In this document: positions 44,601 to 57,281 of the stretch, in pieces
Numbering within the stretch: the stretch's first letter is position 1
Layout: each line of letters starts with the position of its first letter
Assembly: GCA_018257865.1 (NCBI GenBank)
Contig: JAEUBA010000001.1
Span: forward strand, 248,001-312,000
DNA from: Stereocaulon alpinum
Taxonomy: Eukaryota; Ascomycota; Lecanoromycetes; Lecanorales; Stereocaulaceae
Direction of reading: 5' to 3'
Length of the DNA stretch: 64,000 bases
Notes under the pieces: model-generated
Database searches by the model: none
Told to the model about the DNA's origin: nothing
What the model saw: the letters and a program-made list of their open reading frames with translations, nothing else
Made by a program: the position numbers and the translations under genes

Positions 44601-44913
44601 GTGCCTTTTGATTGCATTCGTAGTCATGCCTACCAAAGACTCGCTCTAGAACGTCACTAGGATCTCTAAACTCGAAGCTTGGGTCTGGACAGTCATAGGG
44701 TAATTGTTGAAGAGTCAGTCGCATATGATGTGGATCCTCGCGGTCGGAATTGAGCTCTGGTCCTGGCGGAAATCAGCAAATCATCAGGTGTCCTCAAGCC
44801 TTGTGTTTACCATTGACTGTGGCGGAGAGCGTGCTACTGAAGTCGAACACCGGTTCTATTCAAGATCAGCAGCTCATCGGAGGTGATCATCAAGTTTCAT
44901 GTTCACCGTTCAT
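41691..44913 (-). CDS. Large disordered nuclear-type protein of unknown function
   Basis: Model: exons 44907-44913, 44811-44855, 44634-44756 and 41691-44566; introns of 51, 54 and 67 bp; 1016 residues. The upstream exons were found by frame: MNEPVFDFSSTLSATVN, then ELNSDREDPHHMRLTLQQLP, then DVLERVFARPNEDELRVD. A small folded-looking part at residues 30-170 (LRIEVQHAITHAWKFDTLKF) precedes about 750 residues of Ser/Pro/Ala/Asp-rich disorder. A diverged direct repeat is visible at about residues 210-260: YLLDDFFGSGYVATRPRESS and VLDDFYGAGDIATRPLES. The C-terminus is strongly basic and NLS-like (KKKARKSGTRRSARLS). No family recognised. The first exons are the least certain part of the model. Confidence 0.75.
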
Positions 44914-46767
44914 GGTACCAGATGCTCCCCCTTCTGACAGCGGACGCTCCGAGACAAACTTGCCACTGTTCACGGAAAGGAGAAGCTATAATTGTTATGG
45001 AACATTTATAGGACTAGCTTAAGCTAGACGATGCGAGGAAAGGTTGGATGGAGGAAGACACTAGAAGTGCGAGAAGACGATGCTTTTCTCAGTGACATTC
45101 ACTGGTGAGCTTGGAGCGAAAGCAAATGAGAAAGTCACGGAAACCGCGTGTGGAGTGTTGATGGCAAAGGTCTGTGAAGTCAACACCGGGTGTGGGGGCA
45201 CTACCCGAATCATTCACCTTCACATCGTGATGGAGTCTCAAGCTATTGACATTAGTGGCGCTCCACTACCTTGGGAACTGATAACCATGGGCTCTTTTTG
45301 GCATTCCTGCCATGGCACGCTCTGGACGACAATTGTATACAGTAAGAGAAGATGATCATTCTTATCGATCGCGAGGCAGTTGCAGTTCCTCGTCATCATT
45401 GATACGTTCTTTGGTGAGCGCAAACGTGGTATGTACGCCGTTCCGTCGTGATCATAGGGAATGTCTCTAATTAGACTTGAGAATATTGGAGTCAGCATTC
45501 CCCGTTCGAGATGAATCTTGGAGTGATAGACACCATTAGGGGATGAAGAATGTGTCAAGAATACATGAGGGTGCGAAAGCAGGCGTAACAACTCAGCGTA
45601 TGTAACGTACAGGGTATTGCATTGCTGACTTGGCCACTCAGATCCGCCGGAGCTCCCAACATCCTGATTGATTGAATAATTAGCCTATATGTCAGTCAAC
45701 AGCTCAAACAGACTGATGTTGTGATTGGGTACCTTTTTCCAGTATCAGTCGCGCAGCATCCACAAAGAAGAGCTCCGGGCCAGCATATTATAGCTGCCAC
45801 AATAGCAGTTGCGAATCCTACTCATATCAGATGAGTGCTCTTCGCTTACGACTCATATGCAAAGCCTTCACCTAGCGTTGGTCCTACGACTTTGCAATGG
45901 CAAGGATTCTGATCGGTCCCACACTGGAAACAAATGAAGGGAATCGGGAAACAATCCATGGCTGTGACTTGTAGGCGATGGGCCCTTCGACAGGACTAGA
46001 CCACACTGAGAACAATAGGCAGAGTGGTATGAGGATGATTAAGATACAGAGGCCTACACTGAGCAGTCAATCAATGCATAGTGAGTATGCTCTGAACTAT
46101 GGTCGATATGGAAACCGGACTGTGACATGACCGGTGAACTGTTACCCGCTGCTAGGCATTATCTAGCATAGCTTGCCAAGACCTTGTAATCGTTAAATTA
46201 TTGGACATAGACACACCTACCCACTTCACTCTTCACCAGCCGCAAGATTGCAATCAGCTGGAATCAGAGACTTCCGCGGATCCCCTAAGGCTCTCTAGAG
46301 ATGCTTATGCCTTATTCAAAAGGCCTGCACTTACCTTGAGATGACAACTCGGAACACTCGGTCTCTTTCTTCCTCATTGCTTCCTTGAGATGTGTGCTTC
46401 TCAGAATAGAGTTGCAATCTCAGGTCGCTTACTGGAAAGATCCATGAGCAACTGTCAAGGACAACCAGCGGTCAGCGCTTAGTGCATCCGTTTGTGGTTG
46501 GTATTCACAGGTAGCGTGGATACCTCGGCTGGATTACTACTCAATCACACCGAGGTAACACTTAACCGATGGTAAAGGTCACAACATCAACAATAAGTGA
46601 ACTTATGATTAGTAAGGTATCGCTTTTTACTACTAGTGCCATTTCAAACAATTGCCTTTCTGACATGCATGGTTGATTATTACTCATGTGCCTCATTCAT
46701 TTCAATGTATAAATTAAATGGCCATCCCAATGGCCCATTCCTTCTGCTCTATGCTCTCTGATTCATT
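44914..46767. other. 1.85-kb divergent intergenic region
   Basis: Between the disordered protein gene and the MFS transporter, with starts facing apart. Frames at 45080-45355 (+) and 45238-45591 (-) overlap and have no family match. The right end holds the transporter's promoter with a TATA element at 46708. Otherwise nothing is seen. Confidence 0.4.
46708..46714 (+). promoter_or_regulatory. TATA-like element of the MFS transporter
   Basis: TATAAAT lies 54 bp before the ATG at 46768. If functional it gives a short leader of about 25 nt. Confidence 0.4.
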
Positions 46768-48524
46768 ATGTCAACATCTACATTGAGCGAAGGAATCTCT
46801 GTTCATATGGCGAAGCCACCCAACCCGCATGACGTCCCTCCTACTGGTGATCAGCGGTTAGATGATGCTGTCGAGGTCACCGAAAAGGGACTTGCTCCCG
46901 CCCAGAGAGGTGGACATGTTTCTCCGGAGCAGGAGGATAAGTTGCAGACCATCATTACTGCCCAAGACTGGACTGGCCCTAACGATCCCGAAAACCCAGC
47001 CAATTGGCCGTTGTGGCAGCGAATATACCACACAACAGTGCCCGGGCTCTTTGGCTTTGTGGTCACATTCGGCTCCTCAGTCTACACTCCAGGATATCCA
47101 CAAGTGATGAAACGATTCAATGTCTCTTCAACAGTGGCTCTGCTAGGTCTTTCTCTCTACGTGCTGGGTCTCGCATTTGGACCGGTCCTCGCAGCTCCCA
47201 TATCAGAGACCAGAGGCCGCAGAGTTGTGTATCTTGTTTCTTTGCCTCTCAGCGCACTCTTCGTCCTAGGTTCAGGGTTCTCGAACAGTTTTGCGGCTCT
47301 TGCTATCACTCGCTTCTTTGCCGGTTTCTTTGGATCACCAGTCCTAGCTGTTGGCGCAGGAAGTAATGTCGACATATGGCAACCAATCCACCGGGCGGTG
47401 GCTACAAGTTCATTCCTGTTGGCACCATTTCTAGGACCTGCAGTAAGCTATTTCCCCGAGTCGCCCCTTGTGAAAATTTCCGTTCGAGCTAGGGAATTAT
47501 CGAATGGCACATGTCTTCACTAGAGTACAAGCGCTGACTGCGATATCATTTAGCTTGGCCCTGCTGTAGGAGGCTTCACCGCACAATACAAAGGATGGAG
47601 ATGGACGCAGTGGATCATTCTATTCCTGATGGTTCCGATCTATCTCTACGCACTGATGATGAAGGAGACTTACAAGAAGATAATCTTGCAGCAACGGGCG
47701 AAAAACCTAGGTATACCACCGCCACCAAAGACTGGGCCATCCGGACTCGCAGCCGTCAAATTCTTGATTACCGTGACACTTTTTCGACCAATTATGATGA
47801 TCCTCACCGAACCCATCGTTTTCTTCTTCAGCTTATACACTGCCTTCAATTTCTCGGTGCTGTTCGCCTTTTTCGCCGCGTTCCCAATTGTCTTCGAGGG
47901 GGTCTACGGTTTCGATGCTGGCTTCAGTGGTCTCGCATTCCTGGGTATAGGGCTAGGATGCTGCCTCGGCGTGGTCACCGCAATCGTCACTGATCGGCTC
48001 TGGTACCGCAAAGAACATCACAAGAGCCACAAAGAAGGTAGAGCCGGCATTGTCGCGCCAGAGCACCGACTGTATGTGGCCATGATGGGAAGCCTTGGCT
48101 TGCCAGTAGGTCTTTTCTGGTTTGCTTGGACAGCGAGATCAGATATTCACTGGATCAGCCCTATCATCGCGTCCATACCCTTCGCCTGGGGTAACCTGAG
48201 CATCTTCACGGCCGCCGCTCTATATCTTATCGATGTTTACGGGCCTTTGAACGGTGCATCCGCACTGGCTGCGAATGGCCTTTTGAGATATATTTCGGGA
48301 GCCGCATTTCCCCTTTTCACGGTGCAAAGTAAGCTCAACCCCTTGTAGCGCTCTTACAACTGACGACTGACTTGTCATGCATAGTGTACGATAAGCTTGG
48401 CATCGCATGGGCTACGAGTCTGCTTGGATTTCTGTCACTGCTGATGCTGCCAATACCATGGGTATTGTTCAAGTATGGTGCGCAAATACGGAAGAAAAGC
48501 AACTATGACACGATCAAGGCATAG
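46768..48524 (+). CDS. MFS drug:proton antiporter, DHA1 type
   Basis: Plasma-membrane exporter of small molecules. Model: exons 46768-47442, 47554-48328, 48385-48524; introns of 111 and 56 bp; 529 residues. A 75-residue cytosolic N-terminus contains the DHA1 signature DWTGPNDPENPANWPLWQR, followed by twelve predicted helices. The loop ETRGRRVVYL corresponds to motif A and the splice between exons 1 and 2 restores antiporter motif C: FLAPFLGPA-LGPAVGGF. The last exon supplies the final helix (GFLSLLMLPIPWVLFKYG) and a short basic tail. It stands alone, with no biosynthetic gene nearby, so its substrate is not indicated. Polyamine, azole and fluconazole exporters fall in the same group. Confidence 0.92.
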
Positions 48525-49460
48525 ATTCGTTGACGATGTTAGTTGTTTTATTGTGTGAAGATGTTTCTTGGTCAGACGATGCATAGCCAAGAAGTTGTAC
48601 ATAGTCCATTAATAGATAGATCAGCACAGCATGTATTATTGCCAAACCCTGATGTTGACCTCATCTTAATCTTGCTCTTAGTAGTTACGGTAGCGGGATG
48701 TTTCGCAGATGGGAAATTCCTTGTGTTGAGTGACCACCCGCGGTTAAGGATGTAGGGTAAGGCAGCACTGCGTAAGCTTTGAGTATTCATGCACGATCTA
48801 CCGTAGAACACGCGAAGAAATTGACCAGGCTTAGTTCCAGGGTCGCTGAGGATCGCTGGGCGTTTTAGGTCACGACTCATACCGAAATAGCAAAACTTTC
48901 GCTGCGTCACATTGCCACTACGAATACATCTCCAGCGGCAGTCTATTCCGAACCGGTGATTAACGTAGATAGACCTATGTCTGGAGGAGAAATGCTTCAT
49001 CGATCGCTCCATGCGGAATACGAGTAGATGCGGAGAACTGAGAAAAACTTCGGCTCACAAAGCTTGCGCACGCTTGACATTTCGGGACTTGTTTGATCGA
49101 CCAACCGCCCCACCACGAGTCCCTTAGGGCTTGGAGCCCGCGCATTTCACTGGACAGAGGGGGAAGCTGCTCCCTCCCGCTGCAGCATTCGATCAGCTCC
49201 GCCCGTTGGAGGTGAGCTTATTGTTCCACCTCCTTCAAGTTGCGTGTCCTGTGCTCCAGCTCCTCTCGTCGGTCAGCAAACCGCTGTGGAGGAGCTGTTC
49301 ACGACAACTACCGAGCATCTCCATTTGCTCTAGACAGCCAACAGCCAACAGCCAACAACCAACAACCAACAGCCGACGACTCCCATCCACTACAGCAATC
49401 CTCATTGGCTTTCCTCAATAGCGCATGCCGATTTGATCAGCGTCATTGCTGGGCCCTATC
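48525..49460. other. Intergenic region between MFS gene and PRP24
   Basis: A minus-strand frame at 48572-49012 (146 codons) has no family match and overlaps the likely 3' end of the transporter. At 49335-49375 there is a short imperfect CAACAGC/CAACAAC repeat in the PRP24 leader. Confidence 0.4.
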
Positions 49461-52400
49461 ATGGACATCAATTCGCTGCTCTCGCCTCAGGAAACTCCTC
49501 GCGGCACTCCTAACCCCACTCCGCCTACCAGAACATCTGCGAAGAAATCTAGGAAACAGCGAGCGACCAAAGTATCCCAGCCGTCGCCGCTTGCCAATAC
49601 CACACTTCCTCCACCTACGCTACCGCATAGCGCTGTGGTTCAAGCCCAGCATGTGGCACCTTCCCCGTCCACCATGAGTCCTTCGTCAGGCCATCGCCCA
49701 AGTGCTGCCAGCACACCTCCGGATGGCAGTCACGTGAAGAGGCAACCGTCTACACCAGGAATGGACACCTTGGCAGATCTTGCTTCCATGCAACATCATC
49801 AACAAACGGCACGTGCAAATGCTGGAGGGCTCCGGAGTGATGTAATATACGACAATCCAACCTCCTCTACTTCGACCCTTCCGAACCTACTGGCGATGTC
49901 TAGGCCACGAGCTTCAAGCCAGTTAAGAGGAGGACCTCTAGATGTTTCAATGACTGATGGATCAGCTGACACTCCACCACGAAGATTGTCTACCAGCGCC
50001 CTCCCAGAGGAACAGCTCCAGAGAGTTGCGCAGTTGTTTAATGAGCTCTCATCGAACCCTTTCGCATACGAATCTCATGTACAACTTATTAACCTTCTCC
50101 ATCGTGGTTTCTCCAATCATGCTCATCCGCACTCGTCATCCAATATTTCATGCGATCCTCACACCTACGATTTACTTCAAGATCTACAAATTGCGCGGCA
50201 GACCATGAATTCGAGATTTGCAATGGGCGAGGATTTGTGGGCGGATTGGATAGAAGATCAGATTCTACTGGCACGGTCACTTGAGGATCGGATTGCGATA
50301 ATGGAGCTATGTCAGAAGGCTGTGGATGAAGAGCCGAATAGCACAAAGCTGTGGCTGGCATACGGCCAATTCATGCTATCATTATACAAGCAAGCAAATC
50401 CCCAGGATCAGAGGGTTGCCGATATTGGAGAGCCATTGACACAGACCCCATGGACGGAGGAGGATAGGATGGTCGCAAGAGAAGTCTTCAGCTGGCCGCA
50501 GATGATGACGGTATGGGAGCGTGGTATGCAGGATACCGCTTTGCGACTCAACGACAGCCACTTCATCTGGGATATCTACACCGAGTTACTACTTCTGGAG
50601 CTTGCATCCTCGCCGTCGCATGGAGAGGTTGCTAGGGTACAATATCATTTCATCAATAGACTTCAGACCCCTCATGCAATGTGGGACCAGACGTTTCAAG
50701 CATATTCGAGCTTCATCTCCAAGTACGAGAACGCATCCTACGAAAAATCCATGGTTACAGCAAACAGGTTAGGTGCAGAAGCCAGGGATAGGTATAGCAG
50801 GCGCGAACACATGGAGCTTAGATTATCGCGTGCAATCGAGAAGCATGACCGAGAAGCTGAGCTAGAAGCGTTTAATGATTACATCGAAGAGGAGATTGGT
50901 CAGAGTCACAAGAAAAAACTTTTCGATTTCGCCCTCGCAAACGCTTTGTACCAGCGTGCGGTCCTGAGGTTCCCTGCCAGAACCGAGCTCTGGGAAGGCT
51001 ATGCCATGCTTCTGAACGAAGAAATCGCTTACCACAAACCCGAAGGTCTATCGGTCTTCCCTGTCCTGCACAAGGCAACGCAACACTGTCCTTGGTCTGG
51101 CACTTTGTGGTCGCAATACCTGCTCGCCGCGGAAATTAACAAGCTATCGTTCAGGGATATCGGGGACATTAAGCACAAGGCTACGAGCACTGGTTTGCAG
51201 GATGCTGGTGGTATGGAGGAAGTTCTTAAGATAAATACTGCTTGGTGCGGCTTCTTGCGGAGGCGAGCTTTCCTTCAAGACTCCACAGACGAGGAGATTG
51301 ACGTAGCGGAGGTTGGTATTCGATCCGCTATCGAGGATATGGAGACTACTGGGCGCCAAACAGGTTACCCAGGAGACCCGGAGTATCGATTAGCAAAGAT
51401 ATACATCAAGTACTTGACCCAGATGCGGAACTGGGAAAACGCTAGACAGACTTGGAAGGGCCTGATACCTAAGAAAGGAGACAGTTACGACTTCTGGATT
51501 CGCTATTATATATGGGAGATGAATACTTGGTCCACAATGGCATACAATGCAAACACCTCCAATGGCACTGCAGCAACCAAACCTGTCGAAGCTACCATGG
51601 TTCTTCAGAAAGCGATGAAAAGGGAGGACTTAGACTGGCCAGAGAAGATCATTGAGGTGTTTCAATACCATTGCGAGGACAACGAGGATGCTGAAGAGCT
51701 TCAATCTTCGCTTGCTCAGATATGGAAGGCCAAAAGAAAACTACTGAAGAAGAGAAACGAGGCCTACCGGGCGTACGAAGCAGTTCAAGCAGAAGCAATA
51801 CAGCAGCAACAAAAAGCACAACAGGAGATCACGACTGTCTTTGACGGAAACGAAAACACCTGCAAAAGAAAACGGGAAGACGTTGCAGAGGCAGATGGTA
51901 ACAAGAAACTCAAATCCGAGGTGCTCGAGCATAATCACATGCAGCAGGCTGGGGAGCAGCATCTTCAGGCACCTTCACTCCTGAAACGTGATCGCGAGAA
52001 TACGTCAATTGTGGTGAAGAACCTACCTTTGCACACAACGGACACGCGGGTTCGGCAGTACTTTCGAGATGTGGGTTCTGTAGGGTTTTCGCTCACACGT
52101 CCAGGGACTGACAATCGAGTAGTGCGGCACGATCAAGAGCCTCAAGCTCGTTCCCGAGGCGGATACCGAATCAGCAACAGCCACGATCGAATTCGATACG
52201 AAAGATGACGTTCTCACTGCTCGAACCAAGGATATGAAGACTCTAGATGGAAATTCAATCGAAGTTCAAGTTGGCTCCGGATCAACACTGTACGTGTGTA
52301 ATTTTCCTCCTACTGCAGACGAAGCCTGGATGCGGGACAAGTTTCAGAAGGTGTGCATAAGGGTCCTACAAAGATCTTGCAGAGAGACTAACAAACTGAT

Positions 52401-53580
52401 AGTACGGAGAAATAGTCGACATACGGTTCCCGTCGTTAAAGTTTAACACACACAGACGATTCTGCTATGTGCAATTTAAATCATCAAGCGATGCTCAGGC
52501 AGCAACCGAGCTTGACGGCGAGGATTTTGGCAATGATCTCAAACTCCTAGCCAAGTTATCCGACCCCGCCCATAAACAAGACAGACACGGGGCCATATAC
52601 GAGGAACGCGAAATCTACATATCTAACCTGGACTGGTACGCAACCAGTAAAGATGTCAAGCAAGCCTTCTCAAAGTACGGGAAGATAGAGAGCGTACGAA
52701 TACCTACGAAGGTCGATGGGACAAGTAGGGGCATGGGTTTCGTCGTTTTCTCAAACAGCGTAAGCCTTCTCTGGGAGCTTCTTATAGCATGGCCAATCTT
52801 GCTGACTATCGATAGGACGAAGCTACAGCAGCTCTTGAGATGAATCTAACTCGATTTAGACACCGCGTTCTCTACGTCTCTCTCTCAACCAATGACAAGG
52901 CCAAACGCCAAGCAAACAAAATAACCTCGCAACGAACTTCCGCCTCACCTGCTCCTGAATCTCTCCTTTCAAGAACAAACGGTATCGCCCCGGATGCCGC
53001 GTCCCCAACCCCTCCCGCCGACGGTCCCAACAGATATCAAGAAATCCAATCACGCACCATCGCCCTTATGAACATCCCAGACACCATCAACGACGCCCGC
53101 ATCCGCGCGCTCGCCGAGCCTTACGGCGAGATTGTTCAACTTCGCCTACGGCCAGATCATCAAGGCGCTACGATCGAGTATAAAGAGCAGGCTAGCGTCG
53201 GAAAAGCCGCGCTTGGCCTCGAAGGTCACGAGGTTGTACCTGGACGCCCCATAAGCACCGGCACTCTAGCGGAATTGAACAAACAGAAGCCGGAAAGGAA
53301 GATCGATGGAAAACCGATTGAATCTGGCAAGCCGAGCGCTCCTTTACAACCTACGGCCCCAATACGGAGACCTAACCAACCCGGCGCGCGGAGAGGTGGT
53401 AAGGGAGGATTGGGCATAAAGAGAGGCGGTGTCGGGTTAAGCGGAGAGCGAGCGAAGAGCGATGGTGCAGGCAAAGATGTGAATATGAATATGGATACGA
53501 ACGGCGACGGGCAGCCCGCTGAGGAAAAGGGCAAGGCGAGAAGTAATGCCGATTTCAAGGCTATGTTCCTTAACAGATGA
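49461..53580 (+). CDS. PRP24: U4/U6 snRNP assembly factor Prp24 (SART3-like)
   Basis: Anneals U4 and U6 snRNA during spliceosome recycling, in the nucleus. Model: exons 49461-52070, 52123-52350, 52403-52759, 52816-53580; introns of 52, 52 and 56 bp; 1319 residues. ATG 49461 gives MDINSLLSPQETP. After about 170 disordered residues comes a long half-a-TPR (HAT) helical array (for example LWLAYGQFMLSLYKQ, LWEGYAMLLNEE, FWIRYYIWEMNTW), as in human SART3 and most fungi but unlike short yeast Prp24. Four RRMs follow: TSIVVKNLP, STLYVCNFPP, REIYISNLDW and RTIALMNIP. The end, KARSNADFKAMFLNR, is the Lsm2-8 interaction motif. All introns lie in the RRM half. Each junction restores RRM sequence (YFRD-CGTIKSLKLV; KFQK-YGEIVDIRF; FSNS-DEATAALEM). 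Confidence 0.94.
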
Positions 53581-54327
53581 AACATGGAAGCGAGACATCG
53601 GTGCTTCATACACATACTCATGGCTTTCCAGTGGCGTGTTCCTGGCTAGCTAGCTAAGTAGGGACGCTACCGGTTGACATCTTGGTCGAGGTTGCTCGGA
53701 GCTGGAGCTGGAGCTGGATCTTGATATGAGAATAGTGAAGCTAGTGAGGGAGCATAGATAGATAGATACCCTGACTCTGACTCAATCTCAACTACGTTGC
53801 TCTGCTTTGATCTACTACACTCATGCATACTCTCATTCCTACATGAGGATATCGGGCGCCCTATTCCCTGCGTACACGGAAACTTGTTGGACTTCGCGCC
53901 GTCAGATACTGTTTCCCATATGGGACAGCGGCGACTGGTTTTGGAAGAATATTTCGTGTTTGGATCACATAGCGCGCACTGTATCGGAGCGAGGTTGCTG
54001 AGTTCCTGACTGTTGCTGGGCGTTGATGATAGCGTGTTTCTCTCGCGAGAGCCGCTTCACGGAAGGTGACTCTCCTCTAGATAGGAGCTTGGAAATGCGG
54101 CTTTGTGCTCGGTTTATGAATCTGTCACTATGTATGCGCAGTGCAAGTACTGTCAATAGTATCGTTTGAGATAGGTCTGATTACTGTCTTGCTACATATT
54201 GTGTATAATGATGGAATGATTTGAGGCTATCAGGCTATCTAAGGTAGGTATCTATTTCTATGGCTTTAGTTGCCTGTCGTCGGTTTTGCGGTTACTGCTG
54301 TATCGGATCCCACATCCCATTCAGCTA
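53581..54327. other. Convergent intergenic region
   Basis: 747 bp between the stops of PRP24 and the nucleotidyltransferase gene. A short tag/gata repeat lies near 53755-53766. No gene or RNA is supported. Confidence 0.45.
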
Positions 54328-56584
54328 TCAGGAGAGTCCGCTGACGAGTGCCCACGTTCCCCTTTGATGACCGATCTTGCGGAATGTTCTTGTGGGAGGA
54401 AGTCTTGCGGGCTTGCTGGCTGGCGTTGGTTGTGTGACTTGGGTATTGCTTGTGGAATTGGGGGGAGTTGGTGCGGAGTGTTCTGTTAGGGCGGACTGCT
54501 TCTGCTGCTGGAGCTTTTTGTGCATCCCGGTGATCATTAGGTGTTTTTGGTACACCCTATCATCAACGTGGGTTACGTGTTTGCGAACAAGTGGATCCAG
54601 GAGGTAAGAAGTGACGCGCTTCCTGAAATTCAGTTTTTCAGGACTAAGACCATATGTTTGAGGGTCCATGACGAGGTTTTTTGCTGTTTGGGATTCTTTG
54701 TATGTCTGTAGCCGCTGTTCGAAGTATGATTTGACGCTGTCGTCTGTAGGATCTACGGGTTCTTGAAATGTAGCACGACATTTGACGTAGCGTTCGGTTC
54801 TACGCCTGTCAATTTCGAAACATTTGTAGTTGGCTTTTAGCATGGCGTGAAGGGCAGGCCGTCCTCCAACCGGCCGGTTGGAATCTCTATCTTCGAATAC
54901 TTTGAGTATGCCCAAGCGAGCTGTCTTGAATGTGATCTGGATGTGTTTAATGGCGTATGCGTTCTTACCCAGATCATTGAAGTAGTTGGCTGGATCTTGT
55001 AAGCATAGAAGATAAGGTTTTCTGGTCTCTGATTTTTGTACAATTTCATCCATTCCCCGAAGCTGTGGGTCATTTGAGCGGGCTAGACGTTCGTCAAGGG
55101 GCCATTGCTTGTACTTAGATTTTTCGAAGACACGAGGAGGATTGGCAGAGAAGCCTTGCTTGTAGAGGTCCACATTGCCGTAGAAGTCCAAGATGTGAAG
55201 TAGTTGTGCACCCAAGTCTTGTGGAGCAAACTTTCCACTTGCGTGCTTGAGGGCTGTGACGATCATCATGAGGATAGTGTAAGAGCCAAGGCCACCTTCG
55301 AAAACTGTTGTTAGGTTGCGCATCTCCAGGAAGTGGCGAATGAGGACGTAAAGAGGACGTAATGAGGGCATTTCCGCTAAGTAGGCGGCAGTGTACTGCT
55401 GTGCAGCTTGGAATGGTGCCATCGTTTGAAGTTGTATCTTTAATCCTGTGGCTCGGTGTTTACAATTGACAAGTGGTACACGCGCGGCAACCATCTCTAT
55501 GTCAATGATCTGTCTTGATCTTCGAAGACCCTCTTCGATCGTTCTCAAAACATTTAATGAAGCTCTGATCAGCTGCCGCGGATTCAAGGTTGCGATTGTC
55601 TCGGCAGATCTCAAACCGGAAGACGGTATCGACATACTGAAGTCGAGATCGGACGTCGGACTTGCAAGACCAGAACTGCGAGATCCGAGTAGCGTCAAGG
55701 AGTATGTTGGTGCGAGGTGCTTGACTAGCGAAGTAAATTCGGCTATCACTAGTTGAGCGGCAGCTCCTTCAGTAGGGCTCAGCCTCATGAAGGCTTCAAA
55801 CGCTCTAATTTCGTTCGAAAGCCTGTCTTATGTCAGCACAAGATGATGTGGACCTGGAGTAGACGAACCGCTCAAGGTTGTCCTCACTGGTACCCTCTAC
55901 ATACGGCAACCATGGTCTCAAAAACTCATCAGGCGTTGTTTCGTCATACTGCCACTGGCCCTCGATGTTCATTTTCATCCCAAAGTATTCCAAGGGGTCA
56001 ACGCTTCTCGTGAACCCTTCTCGCTTCTTCCCCGGCTTCATGTTCTTAGCTTGCACAGAGTCTGCTGGCCATCTTAGACGAAAGGTCTTCTGCTTGCTTG
56101 TGACAGAGCTCTTCGGAAATCCCTGTCCGTCAAGGTCGTCTTGCTCCTCAGCTCTCCCATCCTCAGAGACTGGGGATTCGAGCTCGTTGAGCTCAGGATC
56201 AATGGCAGTCCCAACTTCTGCTCCTGTCCCTTGAATCGTGTTTCCATCGTTGGCCCCAGCGTCTTGAGAAAGCGGTCGCTTGAACAATCCATGGGTGTCG
56301 CCGGTTCGCGGCGCTATTTTGCGAATGACTGCGGCTCTGTTGCGAGCGCGATGTGCTTCAAGTGTTGCCGATAGATCATCGACAATTATGTCTTTTTCTT
56401 GTCGTGGATCTTGGTCTTTCCAAAGATCGTGTAGTCCTGGCTTTTGGCCCTCCGCGAATGGTCTCTTATTTGTGGCTGAGGGCGTGGCACTGGCGGTCGA
56501 GAGCAGCTGAACGTAATTGCTGTTCGAGCTCAGATTAAACTTCGACGTACGCCATGAGCGAAAGCGTGCTGTGCAACGATACAT
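54328..56584 (-). CDS. Non-canonical poly(A) polymerase-like nucleotidyltransferase, probably mitochondrial
   Basis: Model: exons 55869-56584 and 54328-55822, 46-bp intron; 736 residues. The junction reads DNLERLSNEIRAFEAFM, the usual lead-in to a Trf4/Cid1-type catalytic domain. ATG 56584 gives MYRCTARFRSWRTSKF, an Arg-rich acid-free start typical of a mitochondrial presequence. The Pol-beta fold is visible: LLGSRSSGLASPTSDLDFSM (GS motif plus the D-x-D pair), then the central PAP/OAS-like and PAP-associated regions (PSLRPLYVLIRHFLEMRNL, GLGSYTILMMIVTAL). The strand that normally supplies the third catalytic aspartate reads ATGLKIQLQT, with Gln in its place. A Pro/Gln/Thr-rich tail follows. 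It may extend or process mitochondrial RNAs, or be a catalytically dead partner. Confidence 0.85.
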
Positions 56585-56735
56585 GAGCAATGCATCGTCA
56601 ACTAGCTTGACATCTTAGTCTTGTCCGATATCGTCGACTCCTTCAATTGAGAGTGGCACTGATAGAAACACCTACCTGCACGTAAAATATCAGTATTCAA
56701 CCATAGGTGTAGCATTAGCAATCTCACTAGAACTA

Positions 56736-56999
56736 CTAGCGTTCCCTAAACCTACACCTCGGGATACTGTCGGCCCTCGGGAAACTCGGATAGTGTTGCC
56801 CACCGACCCACTGTCCAACATTGTCATAAGGTACTTTAGCAGGAGCATTCCTCAGCCGAATATGTATGAGCGATATCTCCCTCTCCTGCTGCGCATACGG
56901 CAGCAGCGACGAGAGCGAATGATTGGGGATGCTCTTGTTGCCAAGCTTTCGTAGAATATCCAACTGTGGGACTTCGCCAATCTGCTCAGACTGATCCAT
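56736..56999 (-). CDS. Small hypothetical protein (87 residues)
   Basis: Single frame from ATG 56999, no family recognised. It is polar with a helical start (EVPQLDILRKLGNKSIPNHS) and a basic end (PRCRFRER). A GT-rich donor-like site (gtgtag) follows the last codons, so this could be the first exon of a longer gene. It lies 151 bp upstream of the nucleotidyltransferase start on the same strand and diverges from the trehalose-phosphatase locus. TATATA sequence lies at about 57025-57033, very close to the ATG. It could also be chance. Confidence 0.4.
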   Translation of the reverse strand: MDQSEQIGEVPQLDILRKLGNKSIPNHSLSSLLPYAQQEREISLIHIRLRNAPAKVPYDNVGQWVGGQHYPSFPRADSIPRCRFRER

Positions 57000-57281
57000 G
57001 GGAGTGAATTGAACTCATTTCCTCAATATATAATCTCACTTCCTCCTTCCTTCTTACTTACTTTCCTGTGAATGCTCAAACCCTCCATATTCACATTCAC
57101 CACGGTTGATTGCTCTTTCTGACTCTGTCGACACCTAAAGGGAAGCTATCAGGTCTGCCCTTGCCTTTCTGGCTACGAAAAGCGGTATGTAGAGGAAGTC
57201 GCCCTCGCAGATTTTCCTTTCCTTTCCCCAATAGAAATACTCACCCTAAGTCATTCCGTGAGCGAGGTAGAAAACAAGAGG

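Noticed and set aside
45238..45591. Minus-strand frame of 117 codons
   Set aside because: No family resemblance, overlapped by an equally open plus-strand frame, in a region without other gene signals.
48572..49012. Minus-strand frame of 146 codons between the MFS gene and PRP24
   Set aside because: Irregular composition, no recognisable domain, and it covers the likely 3' end of the transporter transcript.
55823..55853. A 31-bp intron with GTCCAC donor in the nucleotidyltransferase gene
   Set aside because: It gives an in-frame join, but it is shorter than every other intron here; the donor at 55868 gives a 46-bp intron and a better family match (LERLSNEIRAF).
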